Part shown: one piece after another, positions 33,057 through 46,400 of the stretch | Layout: every line of letters starts with the position of its first letter | Position numbering within the stretch: position 1 is the first letter of the stretch | Source: Blattamonas nauphoetae | Lineage: Eukaryota; Preaxostyla; Oxymonadida | NCBI GenBank assembly: GCA_033064195.1 | Contig: JARBJD010000091.1 | Location: 1-64,000 of the forward strand | DNA length: 64,000 nucleotides | Reading direction: 5' to 3' | Program-made: the position numbers and the translations under genes | The notes under the pieces: model-generated | The model's input: only the letters and a program-made list of their open reading frames with translations | Told to the model about the DNA's origin: nothing | Databases searched by the model: none

Positions 33057-36000
33057 TCATAATTTTCCAGCCGAACCAAGACGAACAAGCATATTAGTTT
33101 TCTGATTTATCTGGATCTGTTTCTTCTGCGCAGTCCAATTAGAGGTTGGTCGTCTGGGGTGGACGCTGTCTGAAAAAATGGGAGGTGACGACGGACGTTG
33201 TTTGTTCTTCTCCAAAATTTTGTTCGACTTCGCGAGAGCCTGGGCGAACGAGCCCATTGTGGGGGCTCCATCAGTGCGCTCTTTTCGGGGAGGGGTGTTG
33301 AAGACGCCAGTGAGAGATCCGACGTCAGGGTGGGCAGTGGAGGCTCTGGTGAAGTGAGGGGCGGCCCGTTTGGGAACCATCGCAGTGGATGTCCGGAGCC
33401 TTGCGTCTGGCTTAACGGGTTTGAATGAATTCGCAAAATGGGAGGAAGATGCGAGAGTGGCAACATCTGTTGTCTGTCGAAGGAAGGCTTTTCGTTCCGA
33501 GTTGAGAGGGGTATCAACAGGCGAATGCTGACGAACAACACGCGCTGGAGGAGAAGGACTGTGAAAGCGTGTGCTGGAAATGGAAGACCGTGCTCTGAAA
33601 TTGATCGGGGAGGCAGCTACTCGAAGCGTGGAGATGTCTGGTGCGAATTTTGGTGCTTCGCGAGGTGGCGAGATGGATTTGATTGGAGGTTTGAAGCGGG
33701 GAAGGATGTCGCTTTCTAAAACCTCTTTGAGTTGCTCTTCGTATCTTTTGACAGTTTTCTTTTCATATTTCTTCAATCCATGAGTTCCCTTTTCAAGTTT
33801 GTTGAGTTCCGTTTGAGGAATCTGGACTCTCTTCCATTCTCCTGTTGCTGGTCTCGATTGAATGGTTCTATCTCCCCGATATGTGGAATGCGACGTGATC
33901 ACAGGCCGTTTCAACCCATGGATTGTGACTGGGCGAGGTATCTCCACGTATGCTTCGCGTTCTTCTTCCGAATCTGGCGTCGGGAATGGATCCTCCTGAT
34001 TTGCTCGAGGGTTGGGCGAGATGACCTGAAAATGGAGTTTCCCATCCTTGCCGTAAGGTGATGAAGAACCGAGAGGAGACAGAAGTGGCATGGCTGGCTC
34101 GACTGGTTCCTGTGGATGAGTGTCCTCAATGATGAACGGATCTGAGTTCTCGAAGAGTGTTTTGTTTGGTGAATCCAACGGATCTCGGCTTGTTCGTTCA
34201 GATAACAGAATTTGGGCCTGTTGATGAGATTGCTGCATATTCGCATAATCCACCTGCATCTGTTCCATCTCCTGTTTCCTGCGGATGATTCCAGACGCAA
34301 GTGCTTTGATCTGTGAGAAGGCATCGTCTAACCACTGCTCATCTTTTGGTCGATTAACCCAAATCTCATCTGATTGTCCTCGTTTGGCGTGCGGAGACGA
34401 TGTCCGCGGCTTCACCCGAGTGTGCTGTCCAGCCGTCTCTCTTCTAAAACTCTTCTCAACACCTCGAATGGTATTTTTTGTCCATTGTTGGATTGGATCC
34501 GCTTCGTCACCGAAGTCAAGGTCTGTCTGTGGAGCCGAACGACGAGAAGGCGATATCGTCGAGCGATGAAGTTCAGGTGCTGTGCTGACTCTGTTCTGTG
34601 ATACGGTCATCTCTCTCACATCAGGATCCTCGAAGACATGCGACATGCGAAGATTCTGTTTGGGAAGTGCTTTGGGTCGAATTCGCTTTGGAGAGGTGTG
34701 AATAGGGGATCCGTCTTCATCTCTTGGTGTTGGCATTCTGGACAGATCCACGAGGTTGAAAGTCGGAAGTGGAGAGAGGAGACTTGTATCAAAGAATGGG
34801 AAGTCGTTATTGTCTTCTTCCTCCTCCTCTTCCTCGTCTGACTCCTCCTGAACTATTTCCATCAGAGTGCGGGTTTCCTGTCCTGCGGATGAGATGATAA
34901 CTCCCTCTTTCTCATCTTCTGTCACGAACTTGCGAGTCGCGACCGGCTTTTCTGGTTTTTTGTGGATTGAATGAGCCGTCAACAATCCACCCGACATGAT
35001 GTCTGAAGGATCAGTGAGGAACATACGCTTTTCTTGATCTGACATTTGAGAATCGAACAGAGAGTTGCCTCGTTGGCGTCTGATCTTCGCTCCGTCGAGA
35101 GTCAGAGCTGGATGAGATTTCATCCATTCATTTTCTGCAAATTTATCGAGTTGTTTGAGTTGCTCTTCCATTGCCTGTTGTTTGGTGTTCATGTCATCAA
35201 GATAGTTTCCGATGAGAGTTTCAGACTCCGTTTTGGCTTGTTCGAGCGAACCGCTTTGATACGACTCCGTCAGTTCATTCATACTCGCATTCGACAACCA
35301 CTCGACATTGGATTCGAGATGACTCATCAATTCTTTCAGAACATTGAGCTGTTTGATTGTTGTCGAAGCAAGAGTGTTCAGGACTGGTTGTGTTGAACTT
35401 GGATATGTGATGTCGTGTCCAAAACGATTTGGAACATTGCTTTTCGCTTGATTCTTTGTCCTTTTTGCTCCATCTGCCGTGTTTGTCTTCAGTCGATTCG
35501 TTCGATCCGCAATCTTCTGATACAGTTGAAGAAGATGTCTTTTAGTGCGAGTAGCATTCTGTTGGTATTCGAGTGTTTGCGTGAGAAGGTCACTGGCCAT
35601 CTGTCCAATCAGATCGACAGAGCTTTCAGGTTCTATCACTTCCGGCGTGATGACGGCTGAGATTGGCCTGGAGATTGTGTGAGGCGTACTCAATGCGGAT
35701 GGCGGGGGCTTTTCGAGAATCGGGACTGGCGGAGGAGAAAACTGGATTGAGACTTCGTCGGAGTCTGGTGATGGTGATCTTGGCGGTTGTGGGGGGAGTT
35801 GCTGCTTCGGTTTGATCGCCGCTCCAGTCCACCACGCCTTCGCTTGCATGTCATTCGCAATTGAGAACCAGATGAACTGATCCTGTTGGTCGAATGGTTG
35901 TGCAACTGGCGCTGTTGCCTGTGGTTGAGATTGTTGTTTGGTCGTCTGAGATGTTGCTTTTGTTTGATTGTTTTTGTCTCCTTTTTTGAACGCGGCATTT

Positions 36001-39000
36001 CCCGAGACAACAAGAGAGTTCAAACCACCAGCATCCACTCCATGTCCCCCAAACAGGTTTTTGTTTTGTGGGCCAGACGAAAGATGGCCCATCACCACCC
36101 TTCCCTTTTCTCTTTCCATCTTTTTCTGTTGTTTACCAATCATGATGTCCTCTTTTTTCCACTGCTTTTTGAGTTGTGTGATGAGATGCTTTTGATTGGT
36201 GGTTTTGGAGCGAGTTTTCGGCCCCTTTTTCTCCAGTTTGAGTGGAGATCGTTTGCTTTTGATGAAAATATTCTGCAAAAGTGTGGCCTTTCCTCCTTCA
36301 GCTGAATGTGGCCTATTCTTCCACTTCCTTCTGACTTCCATTTTTGTTTCCCTCATTTCCGTCCATGATAGCGCTGATGCAAAGACTTGTTTGAAAGTTC
36401 CATCAGCCTGCCGAGGGATGGCGCCCATTCTTCTCTCACTCTTCGATCGATATATTTTGTCGTTCTTCGGGAGGCATTTCAGGAAGACGAGCGTGTCATA
36501 GATCTTCTGTCTGACATCTGGTTCAGCGAAGTCTTCACGATTGAGAACGATTGGCTGCGCTGGGAACTCTTGTCCTCGAGCAGCAGAGGGTGGAGTGAGC
36601 TCCGAGAAACTGTGTTCGTGTCTGAGGTGAGATGAAGGTGTCTGAACTTGTGCAATTGGAGTTTGAGGTGAAAAGAACGATTCCAACTTCTGCCCGGAGT
36701 ATGTCATCAGTTGAGCCATCTTCTTTGCCTCCTCAAAGTCTTCCCTTTGAGACAACGGAACGTCATTGATATCCTCTTCACTGAGTTCCTCTTCCTGCTC
36801 GTCTTCGTAATCCATCTGTGGCGTGTTCTGATCGAACTGGGCTTGTGACGTAGACCGCATGATGATGTTCGGAGTGCTGAGTGCTCGTGACGGTGACATG
36901 ACGGGCGGCATGGGCCATTTCTGACTTTCGGTCGATCTGGTTGTTTGGTGCCCGTACGATGTTGCGACTGATTCAGACGGCGAATACGGAACAACGGGGA
37001 ACAGATCGTCCGAGCCTGTTCGAGGAAGAACAGCAGTCATCGGTGCTCCTGTTGAACCTCGAGAATCATGAGCATTCAGGCGAGATCTGTTCTGGTTGGG
37101 AGCATCTTCACGTGGCCGAAGTGAGCTTGATGACGGGAATCGGACCATTCGGGGATGTGGAGTCTGTGCCCCACCGACTCCTTCGTATCGACGCCTGGTG
37201 GGTGTCGAGACAGACGGTTTTGCTGTTCCAGTGCTGTCAGGAACTGTGATTGTTGGTCGTCGTCGTGACTTGGACTTCCCACTCTGTTTCCGAGCTTTGG
37301 ACTTTGATTGGGCTGCCTCTGGTTTCTCCTCCTTCTGAGGTGGAGGAATCGCCCCCCATTTCTGTTTCTTTCCTTCCAGCTGTTCTTTCCAGGACTCCAG
37401 TTTCTCTCGTCGTGCTCGCCATCGGTCGGCAATCGACATCGTTTTGAGATCTTCCTTCTCCTCGTCCTCATCTTCATTGTCTTCATCCTCGTCATTCATC
37501 AATTCAAATAACGTCTTCCCAGCCTGCGGTGGTTTTGAATCATCTTCATCTTTGTCGTTTCCATCACCATCATCCCCATCATCCTCCCTTGTCGTTTCAT
37601 CTTCATCATCTGCACCGAGAGCATTCAGCCAAGATACATTCATTGTGGTTCGATCCACTGGTTCTTCCGAATCGTCAGAATCCACAATTTTCCTCTTTTT
37701 ACTTTTCTTCTTCGCAATCTTCTCTGTTTTGATCTTCGAAGAATGCTTCTTCCCTTTTTTATCAGCACGTGATTTGATAGCAGATTCAGATGGAGACTGT
37801 GGTGGGACAAGACGCGGTGGTGTTGGCTGTCGTTTAATTGGCTGAGCTGAATTTGGAGTTTGAGGGAGACCAGTACCTTGTGAAGACGAACCGTGTCCAG
37901 ATCCCGTTGAAAAAGGGGATAGCTCTGCCTTTTTGGATGTGGCAGACGGATTTGGCTGCGAGAGAATGTTTGGTGTGGCTGGTGAATGTTGAGGTGGTTG
38001 AATGGAGAGAGACGCGAATGAAGAATTCTTTTTAATTCCCGGCTGCTTCGGAGTTGTTTGATCTGACGATGCCTGTCCGTGTGTGGCCAGTCCCAAAGTC
38101 GACATCGATCGCTGCATCGTGGCTGAAGCATTACCGCTTGTCATTGAGGTGGCCGTGGTGTGAGATGTTTGCGAACTGGAACTCGTTGGTGTCAAAGGGA
38201 GATTGTCCGCGGACGATGGTGTGAATGTGGCTGTCGCTGGAAGAGCTGATGAGCCAGCCGTGGTTGGTGTTGTGAGGGTGATTGGTGAGAGGAGGAAATT
38301 AGGCGCGGCTGCCACTTTGTTTGTCAAATCCTTTTTCTCTCTTTCGACCTCGTATACCCTCCTCTTCATTTGAGCGAGCTGGTTTTGAAGTTGGGAGATG
38401 GTCTTATCTTTCATCTTCAGCTCACGGACAACCTGAGCCTGTTGTTCGTAAACATGTTGCTGACTTTGCTCGAGAACAGACGAGACCGTCTCCTTGGCTT
38501 TCTTTTGATTGTTCAATTCTTCCTCCAGCATCGCAATCTTCGAAATAAGGAGGTCCCTCGATCTCTCATTTTCTTTTTCCTTCGACTGCATCTTGGACTT
38601 CATTCTATTCATTGTTGTTTCTAAGTTTGAAAGGAGTGCTCTCAGCCGTTTTGCTTCATCGTTCGAAGAACCACTCCCTTTTTGAGTTGATGAGACAGCA
38701 TCCATCAACAGCTGTTTCACATCCATCTCCTCCTCAACAATTTCCTGCTCCATTTTCGCGTTGGAAACTCGAGATGCTGACGAATAACTTCGACTGAGTA
38801 GTTCAGACATGTGAGCCTCCTCTTCCTTCTTTTTTCTGGCCTCCTCTTCTCTCTCCCTTTCTAAAGCAGAATATAGTTGGTTCCACTTCTCCCAAGTGGA
38901 ATCTTTTCCTTCCTCAGCTTGCATGAGTATGCCTTCAACAGTATCTGCTCTTTCAGCTGCGTCATAAAGAGATTGTGAGGTCACATTATCCATCATTGTC

Positions 39001-39641
39001 AGACGCTTTAAATCGATCCCATACGTTCGTTCTCTTTGAGATATCCAATCCGATAACTCTTGTAATGTGGAAACACGTTCTGGATCCATGAGAGAATCCA
39101 TTAGAACAGAGACGTTCATCCGAGTTCCTTCAATGAGCTCGTTTTCGTTGAGATTGCCTGTTCGAAAACGAACTTGACCAGATTGAGAAGGTTCTCTCGA
39201 GTTTAATGCATCGTCATTATCTTCATCCTGTTTATCTTGACGGGTGAATCGTAATTCAGGAATGTATGCTGTTAGGGGTTTGCTTAGATGAGATTCAGTC
39301 TAGGGAGAGAGGAAAAGGGAATAAAGGAATACTTCGGCCAGAGCTTTCTTTACCCGAGAATTCACGCCTTCAACCGCTTTTCTGTAGTTGTGAACGCTCT
39401 CCAACCGTTTTTGGACGATATCGTCAGGATTAGGGACTGAACAATGTTATAACGAACAAAAAATGATATACGTGGTGCTTGATTCATGAGGGCCTTTTCT
39501 GCTCGAGCAAAATCACCGACAAGTGCAGCTTTGTTGATGGAATCAATTCTGTCTGAGACTCTTTTCTGTTGGGCTAATCGTTGTCGCTGTTGTGTTGAAA
39601 ATCGTTCTTCCAGTTCTGATGCTGTGACATTTGACTTTGTC
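33057..39641 (-). CDS. Large acidic/low-complexity coiled-coil protein, 5' end incomplete
   Basis: The main exon 39299-33057 holds 2000+ codons. In-frame splicing extends it upstream: intron 39300-39353 (54 nt, CGG|GTAAAG to CCCTAG|ACT), exon 39436-39354, intron 39437-39471 (35 nt), and exon 39641-39472. The first exon remains unresolved. The 5' exons read ELEERFSTQQRQRLAQQKR, then INKAALVGDFARAEKALMNQ, which recalls the helical region after the Plus3 domain of the Paf1-complex factor Rtf1, but no Plus3 domain is visible, so this is weak. Next comes a coiled coil (~38.4-39.0 kb), Lys-rich and acidic tracts (DEDEDNEDEDEEKED), and long Ser/Pro segments. Function unknown. Confidence 0.7.
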
Positions 39642-39951
39642 CTATGAAGAAAAGACGATAGGATGTTTTGAAAAGAGCAGTACAAGAATCAAACTGCATT
39701 TTCATTCCAACAACACGGTCTTTGCTGAGAATTTTGACTTTATCCTTAAGAAAACCAATTTCTTGTCGATCATCAGTCTTTTTTAGGTTCATCGTTCCTT
39801 TGTTTCCTTGGACTGATTCTGAAGAGAAAAATGAAGAAAAACATCGTAAATATCGGGAAATGGACACAGACCTGCAGATAGAAAGTTAGAAAAGAGACAG
39901 TGAGTGAAGTACCAACAAAGACTTGGTGAGTAGTTTTAACTTTGGTTGACA

Positions 39952-42639
39952 ATGAAAGAAGTGTTGGGACGGATCGAGATGACAGAGTCAAATCTTCTTG
40001 TTTCTCTGGAAAAACTCCGAAATCAATTCAGATCGTTTCCAAAAGGAACAGATCTGGAGTACTTTCGACTCATGGATCCTTCTTTTGAAGAACAGACCAA
40101 CACCTTCACGAAAGAACTCTCTACGCATCTATCGAAGATGATCGGGAAACCTGTTCCAATCACAGGAGTTCCTATCAAGAAAACTCTCTCCTTGCTCCAA
40201 GATCAAATTACAGCAGATCTTCTAGAAGCAGTATTTTCTTGTTTTCACAACTTCAATGTTCATATTCTCAACGTCTTTAGCACAAAATAATCGACGAACT
40301 TGCACTCGAAAAAGATAAGAAAAGAATCATTGTCCCCACAGAACAACAGAAAAAACCCAATAAAAAGAACTCATCTCAAAACATCATCAGAGTTCATTCT
40401 GACACTCAAAATCACATTTTCTATCCACTTCTGACATTCAAACCACATTCACTGGTTCCCTTTGGTTTCTTATTTCCTCATTATTCTATTTTCAGATGAA
40501 TATATTCAGTCTTCCTTTCAATTTACATCACTTCCGTCATCATCGAATTCTTCATTGTTACCCGGTTTTGGGATATCACCACCTCATTCACCAGAACGTT
40601 CACCTTCACCATATCCACATCAATCTCCCTCTCCACTTGATGCCCACATCGAATCACTAGTTCAGTCCTCGCCACGACAAAATCATCTCTCATTCGCTTC
40701 CCTCTCATTTAACAATGATGACGGTTTCTCCAGTTCACAACAAAAAGGAGGCCTTCGTATTCATCCATATACCCCCGAGATTGACAACCTGGAAATCACC
40801 ACATGGGAACAGGATCTTGATCTCACCATTTCCGCCCCTCCTTCAATTGAAACAACTCCTCTCGTCTTCGTCGAAACTCTCCCGCAACTTGAAGCGATGA
40901 TTGAGCATCTTCAACAATCAAATATCTTCGCCGTGGATGTCGAACATCACTCACAACAAAGTTACAGGGGCCAGACCTGCCTCATTCAGATTTCATCAAT
41001 CTCAACCGATTTCATCATCGACCCTCTTTCCCCTCAACTTAGACAAGACGACTGTTGGTCTCGCGAGAACTTCCGTCGAAGAGAAGCGCTCTTCTCCAGT
41101 TTTGGGATGGATCAAACTGACATTGGACCCCCTCAACCCCATCCCCTCTCCGCTCTCAACACTGTCTTCGCCGATCCAGCCATAATTAAAGTCTTCCACG
41201 GCTCTCGAATGGATATTCAGTGGCTCCAGCGTGATTTTGGGGTCTACGTTGTCAATCTCTACGATTCTTATGAAGCCGCCAAGTTGATTGAGAAGGATGG
41301 AATGTCGTATGGAATTGGACTTGTGGGGAAGAAGGGTTTGGATGGACTGATTCAGGAATATGTGTTCAGGAGGAGATGTCCAGGTGTCTCAGAGGCCACG
41401 AAAGCCATGATGGACAGGAAGAAGGAGATGCAGAGGGAGGATTGGAGAGTGAGGCCGATGAGTGAAGATAAGAAACGATACGCCAGGCAGGACACTCATT
41501 TTCTGCTCTGGATTTGGAAGCAGCAAATGGCGGAGATCCGGCAAATTGAACGAGCGAAATTGAAGCCTCAGAAAACGATCGCAAAAGAAGAGAAGACAAC
41601 CGAGATAAAAGCGGAAGAAAAGACTCCGAAAAAGAAAGATCGCGGCGAAAAGAAGAAAAAGAACAAAAAGAAGACAGAACCAAGTGAAGACATCACAAAA
41701 CAGAAGCGAGACATCGAAGACACAGACCATCCTGGGAAAGTCATCCGCGTCGAAGACAGTGAGGATGACAGCACAGACATAACTCCATATCCTCTCACCA
41801 ACAGCACCCTCCTTCGAGAGATCTTCACGCAATGTTGTGAAGTTGCTCGGATCTGCTACACTCACTTCATGTTCACTGAGAACGCCTTCTCCACGTTCAT
41901 CAAGTCTCTTTTCAACCCACACAAAGCCTCTGAGCCTGCGACAGACACCCCCCTCATCTACGCCGAGTCAGACGCTCTCTGTGGAGCACTGTTTGGATGG
42001 AGAGACGGAACCGCACGGAAGGAGGATCTGTCACCTGGCGAGGTCATGTCAAATCGAGTACTGACTGGACTAATGAGAGGGATTCAACCAAAAGACAGGC
42101 GACCAAATCGGTTTGACAATGTGATTGAGAAGACAGGAGCAGTTCGAGCAACAGAGACAGACTTGGAGCGGATGATTCGATTCGGAGTGAAGGCAGGAAG
42201 GGAGGAAGACGTCATTGGGGTGCTCAATCGGACGAAAGCTTTGATACAGACTCGTCGGAAGGAGAGGGAGGATCTCGGACTGGCAGGTGACATCGATTTT
42301 GAACAACTCGGCGAAACTGTTAGTTTGGAGGAATGGAAGCAAGCATTTGGCTCTGAACTCGAAGAAGACGATCAGAATCTCCTCTCGAACGAAACTCGAT
42401 CAGAGGCCGACCAATCAGAGATGTCTCAGAAGCCGATGAGCAGGAAAGAGAAGCTTGTGGCGGATGTAACAAACGACTTGTTCAAAGAGATTGCCGAAGA
42501 AAGCTCAAAAACAGAATTTCCGAAACAACCTTCTGTGTCGCTCCCTCACACGATTTACTTTGCACGATTGGCTCCATGCTCATTGTCGGTTGGGACAGGA
42601 CTTGGTTCTTTAGAGCTGGGAAGAGTGGAAATTGTTTGA
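39952..42639 (+). CDS. RRP6: Exosome 3'-5' exoribonuclease Rrp6/EXOSC10
   Basis: Exons 39952-40230, 40281-40464 and 40496-42639 join in frame (introns 50 and 31 nt) for 868 residues. An N-terminal helical region suits the PMC2NT domain that binds the Rrp47 cofactor. The DEDDy exonuclease core is complete: FAVDVEHHSQQSYRGQTCLI (Asp, Glu), KVFHGSRMDIQWLQRDFG (Asp) and YARQDTHFLLWI (Tyr, Asp). An insert of ~30 residues precedes DPAIIKVFHG. An HRDC domain follows (FGWRDGTARKEDLSPGEVMSNR) after a Lys/Glu-rich linker. In eukaryotes the protein trims rRNA, snoRNA and aberrant transcripts in the nucleus. The upstream neighbour is divergent. Confidence 0.93.
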
Positions 42640-42777
42640 AGCAGGATATCCTCTTTCATTTCATTGAAACTCGATTTTTGAAGACGTAAAAGCACGAATA
42701 AATACGTCTCTTTCCTCAATGAAGTGGTAGTTCAGGTTGGATAAACCAGAATAAACCAAATAACGAGGAAAAGATCC

Positions 42778-43252
42778 TCAAACAAAGAAGAACGCAAAGT
42801 CGACAAGAAACCTGAATATTGAAAAGAGAAAAGAAAATATAGGAATAAAGGAGGACATACACGATTATTGAGGCGAACGTGATGACTGAATAAATGATGC
42901 AAGTCGTGATTTGAACTTTGAGCTCATGTTGTAGGATTACTTCTTGTCGCATTTCAGAAACAACGTAGTGTTTTTTCCTGCCCAAAAGATCTTTAATGTG
43001 TTTGAATAGGAGAGGAGTTGAGCATAGTCCAAGGATGTACTGCCGTGCAAAAAAGTGTGAGAGTGCAGCGATGAGTTGGACGATTACCTCCGGCATACAT
43101 AAAGAATTTAGAACCCTACATAGGTCTTGTGTGTGGATAGTGTGATTTTGGAGTTTCCTCAGTGAGGAGATAATGAGGAGTGACCAGAACATAAGTAGTA
43201 GATAGCAGAAAAATGCAGCTCCCTCAAATGAGATTTTTACCTTATCAGGCAT
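42778..43252 (-). CDS. Cornichon-family cargo receptor (Erv14/CNIH-like)
   Basis: Two exons, 43252-42861 and 42811-42778, with a 49 nt intron (GTATGT to TTCAG) give 141 residues, a normal family length. An N-terminal membrane segment (FFCYLLLMFWSLLIISSL) is followed by the cornichon signature QDLCRVLNSLCMPEVIVQ (human D-x-C-N-x-LN-x-LVLPE). Two more hydrophobic stretches follow, and splicing gives a C-terminal segment ending VFLVDFAFFFV. Cornichons load membrane cargo into COPII vesicles at the ER. Reading through the intron would give a longer, less typical tail, which supports the splice. Convergent with Rrp6, with stops 139 bp apart. Confidence 0.85.
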
Positions 43253-43407
43253 TGTATTGATACGGTGGGTGAATTTTTATGACTCAGCGATGACTCCTAC
43301 AATCAATACAGAGTCGCCCATACTTTTTTATAATTCGATCGAGCTTAATACACCGAAATCCATAATTATGATATCAAGGGTGAAGTGAAAACAAGAGTTT
43401 CAAAATA

Positions 43408-46400
43408 TCATTGTGGATGCCGCAATTGTGCAATGATTTGATGAGCGCTGTCCAATTGCGACTTCAACTTTGTGATTTCAATTTCAAGCTCCCGATGATG
43501 CCCCAGCTCTTTCTGTACAAGCTCGATGTTGGACATTGTCATCTTTATCCTATCTTCCAGGGAAACAACATGCTCCTTCTCTTTCCTGATCTCTTCTTCC
43601 TTCTTTTTCAATTCATCACCAAGCCGCTTGATTTCCTCCTCCAATTGCGTCTTTGAATTGACTGCATCAGACATGATCAAGTTGACTGCATTGTATCTTT
43701 CTCTGAGCATCGAATTTTCAGTCTTTCTCTCCTCAACTTCACTTTCGAGAGACTTGTATCGACTTTGGAGAGAGTTGAATTCTTGGAGCGATTGCTGAAG
43801 TTTCTGCTTTTCCTCTTCCAATGTGGACTGGTGTGTCTTCAATCGAATGATCTCCTCCAGGTCCATATTTCTGCTTGTTTCAAGTTTAGCAAATCGTTTC
43901 TCAAGATCCTCCTTCTCCTGAAGAAGTTGAGCTCCGGAATCCTTCAACCTCTTCTCCTTCAGTTCGCGATCGTTCAAAACGCTCTCCAGTTGATACTTGA
44001 GCGACATGACTGTTTCCTTCGCTGTGGATAGCTCGTTCTCCCTTAACGCTTTCGACGACTTCAATTCCACAAGTTGTTGGTTCTGGAGTGAGACTTGCTT
44101 GTCAAGAACCGCATTCTTCATCTGCTCGCTCTGAAGATCCTTCTCGAATTTTGAGGTCAGTGCCATTTTCATCTCTTCTGCCATCGTTTTCATCTGTTCC
44201 AGTTCTGTCTTCAACTCGCGATTCTTCAATGCTACTTTTTCAATTTTCTCGAATTCAGCTGACAACATCGTCTGAAGCTTGTCGGATTCAGCTGCAAAAT
44301 TCTGAATTCCTTCAGTCATCTCATTAATGACCGAATCACGTTGCTGTACAGCTGCTTGGGATTCCTTGACTTGGTGCATGAGATCCTTTTCCTGGTTCTT
44401 CCAAATCAAACTTTCAGAGAACAGTTTTCCATTTTCTTTGGACAGACGGTCAAGAACAGTGACCATCTTCTGCGTTTCTTCCACATTTTCAAATTGAACA
44501 GGATCGGTCTGGATCTCCATCACAGAAAAGTCAACCGACGCCCAACAAGATGCATCGGTGACTGTTGGTTTTTGTTGGTCCAAGCATTCTTGGAAAGAGA
44601 GAGTCTGGACTTCCTGGACGTCGACGGGCGTTGGATCGGTCTGGCAATCCATCTGCTGATACTCTGGCATGGCCCAGCAATCAGCGTCGGCCATCGTTGG
44701 TTGTTGAGCAGCAAGAAGTTCTTCGAATGAGAGTGTCTGAACTTCGTCGGTGTCAACAAGCATCGCTTCTGTTTGGCAGTCCATTTCGATCATTTCCGGC
44801 TGGGCTTGGAACGTAATCGGGATTTGCTCCTCTGTAACGATTTCTGTGGTGATCGATGAATCTTCATTGTGATCTTTGACCATTTCTGAAGGAGACGCCT
44901 CTCCGAGAACATCGTCTTGTTCGAAGTACAGCTCCGTGTTTGGTGATTGCTCCTCGTCTTGAACAGGTTCCTGAATCACTTCCTCAGCTGGAGCGGCTTG
45001 GTCTTCTGTCTGGTTTTCTTTTGGGACATCCTGAAAAGGGATTTGTTCGATTTGGTTGTCTTCCGCTGTCTCATTGACTGGCACCGATGACATCTGGATC
45101 TCTTTGACTGGCAAGGACGGTGTCTTGATCTCTTCGATTGATTCGAAAGTCGGTGGAGCTGTTTCGATTGTGTCAGCAGTTTCACCTTCTTCTGCATCGA
45201 CAGCCTCAAAAGAAAGAGGATGTTCAACAGCGAACGAAATCTCAGCATGATCATCAGGAATGTCAGATTGTGGAGAGAGGAGTGGAGAAGAGACCTTCTG
45301 ATCTTGAGTGACTTGGACGGTCGAAAGAGACGGACGAGAAACTGTCCGAAGAACAGATGATCGGTGTCCTTCAGAAGGCGGTGTGAAGAGCATGGAATGT
45401 CTGGGTGTGTATCCAACAGACATTCCCGAATCTTTCACAATCGATTTCCTGGTCTGTGTCTGAGGTGTTTCAGCGGTGTGTTCTGGTTGGTTGGCTTCCA
45501 ATTCGGTTGGCTCCAGTGTCTCAATTGTAACTGCTTGACGAGCCGATCGATTCGTTGAAGCGCCCTCTTCCGTGTTGGATGAAGTGTTTGCGGGAGTTAT
45601 GTCTTCTTTGAGAGAAGACGAAGGAGTGTTGAAGGGTGTTGGAGCGGGGACTTGCATAACCTGCGGGGTGTTGAGGAGGGAGGATGTGAAGAGCGGTCTC
45701 ATTGGGGTGTCGCCAACTGTGTTTTCAGCAAATACAACAGAGCGTGGATGAGACGGTGTTTTCTTTAAGGTTGATGGGGTTGTAAGTTTGAATGGAGTAG
45801 GCGATTTGGGTCTTGGAAGAGTTGATGGGGTTGGGAGTTTTTGGGACACGGATGGTGACTTTGGACGATTGATGGTTGATGGTGACTTGGGTCTAAATGC
45901 TGCTGCAGGAGACTGTGGTCGGCTTCTTGGCGTTTCTGGGGCTGGAGAGCGTGAAGTGAGTGCTGGAGTTGGGATCTTATCTTGGGATGGAGTTTTAGAA
46001 AACTGGACGTGAGGTGTTGGTTTATTTAAAGATGGCGTGGCTTGAAGTGGAGTTCTGGTTGGAGTCAGGACCGAAGCTGGTTTGTGTTGGGGTCGAGATG
46101 GTGTTTGATTGTGGATCAGATTTGAATTTCCGTTCAGCATGTTTTCTTTCTTATATGTCGTGGGTGTTTGAATCAAAGGTTCACCGTTGATGCTTTCGCA
46201 GATAACATATCGTTTTCGAGATGTCTTTGGGAATTGTGGTGATTGGCTTGCAAGAAATGAATTCTGATTAAGATATTGAGAGAATTGAGAAAGTAAGAAA
46301 GAGAAAAATATGATTGTTTGATCAAATAATGTCGGGAGTGTGACATAAACTTGTCATTTCAAAAAATATGTTCAAATAATGAAGAAATTAGGTGATGAAT

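Noticed and set aside
33100-38800. Many plus-strand frames of 60-140 codons opposite the 2000-residue gene
   Set aside because: Antisense shadows of low-complexity Ser/Asp/Glu coding sequence; no motifs.
42716-42812. Longer cornichon C-terminus by reading through
   Set aside because: Splicing a 49 nt intron with good GTATGT and TTCAG borders gives a family-typical length; read-through adds an atypical tail.
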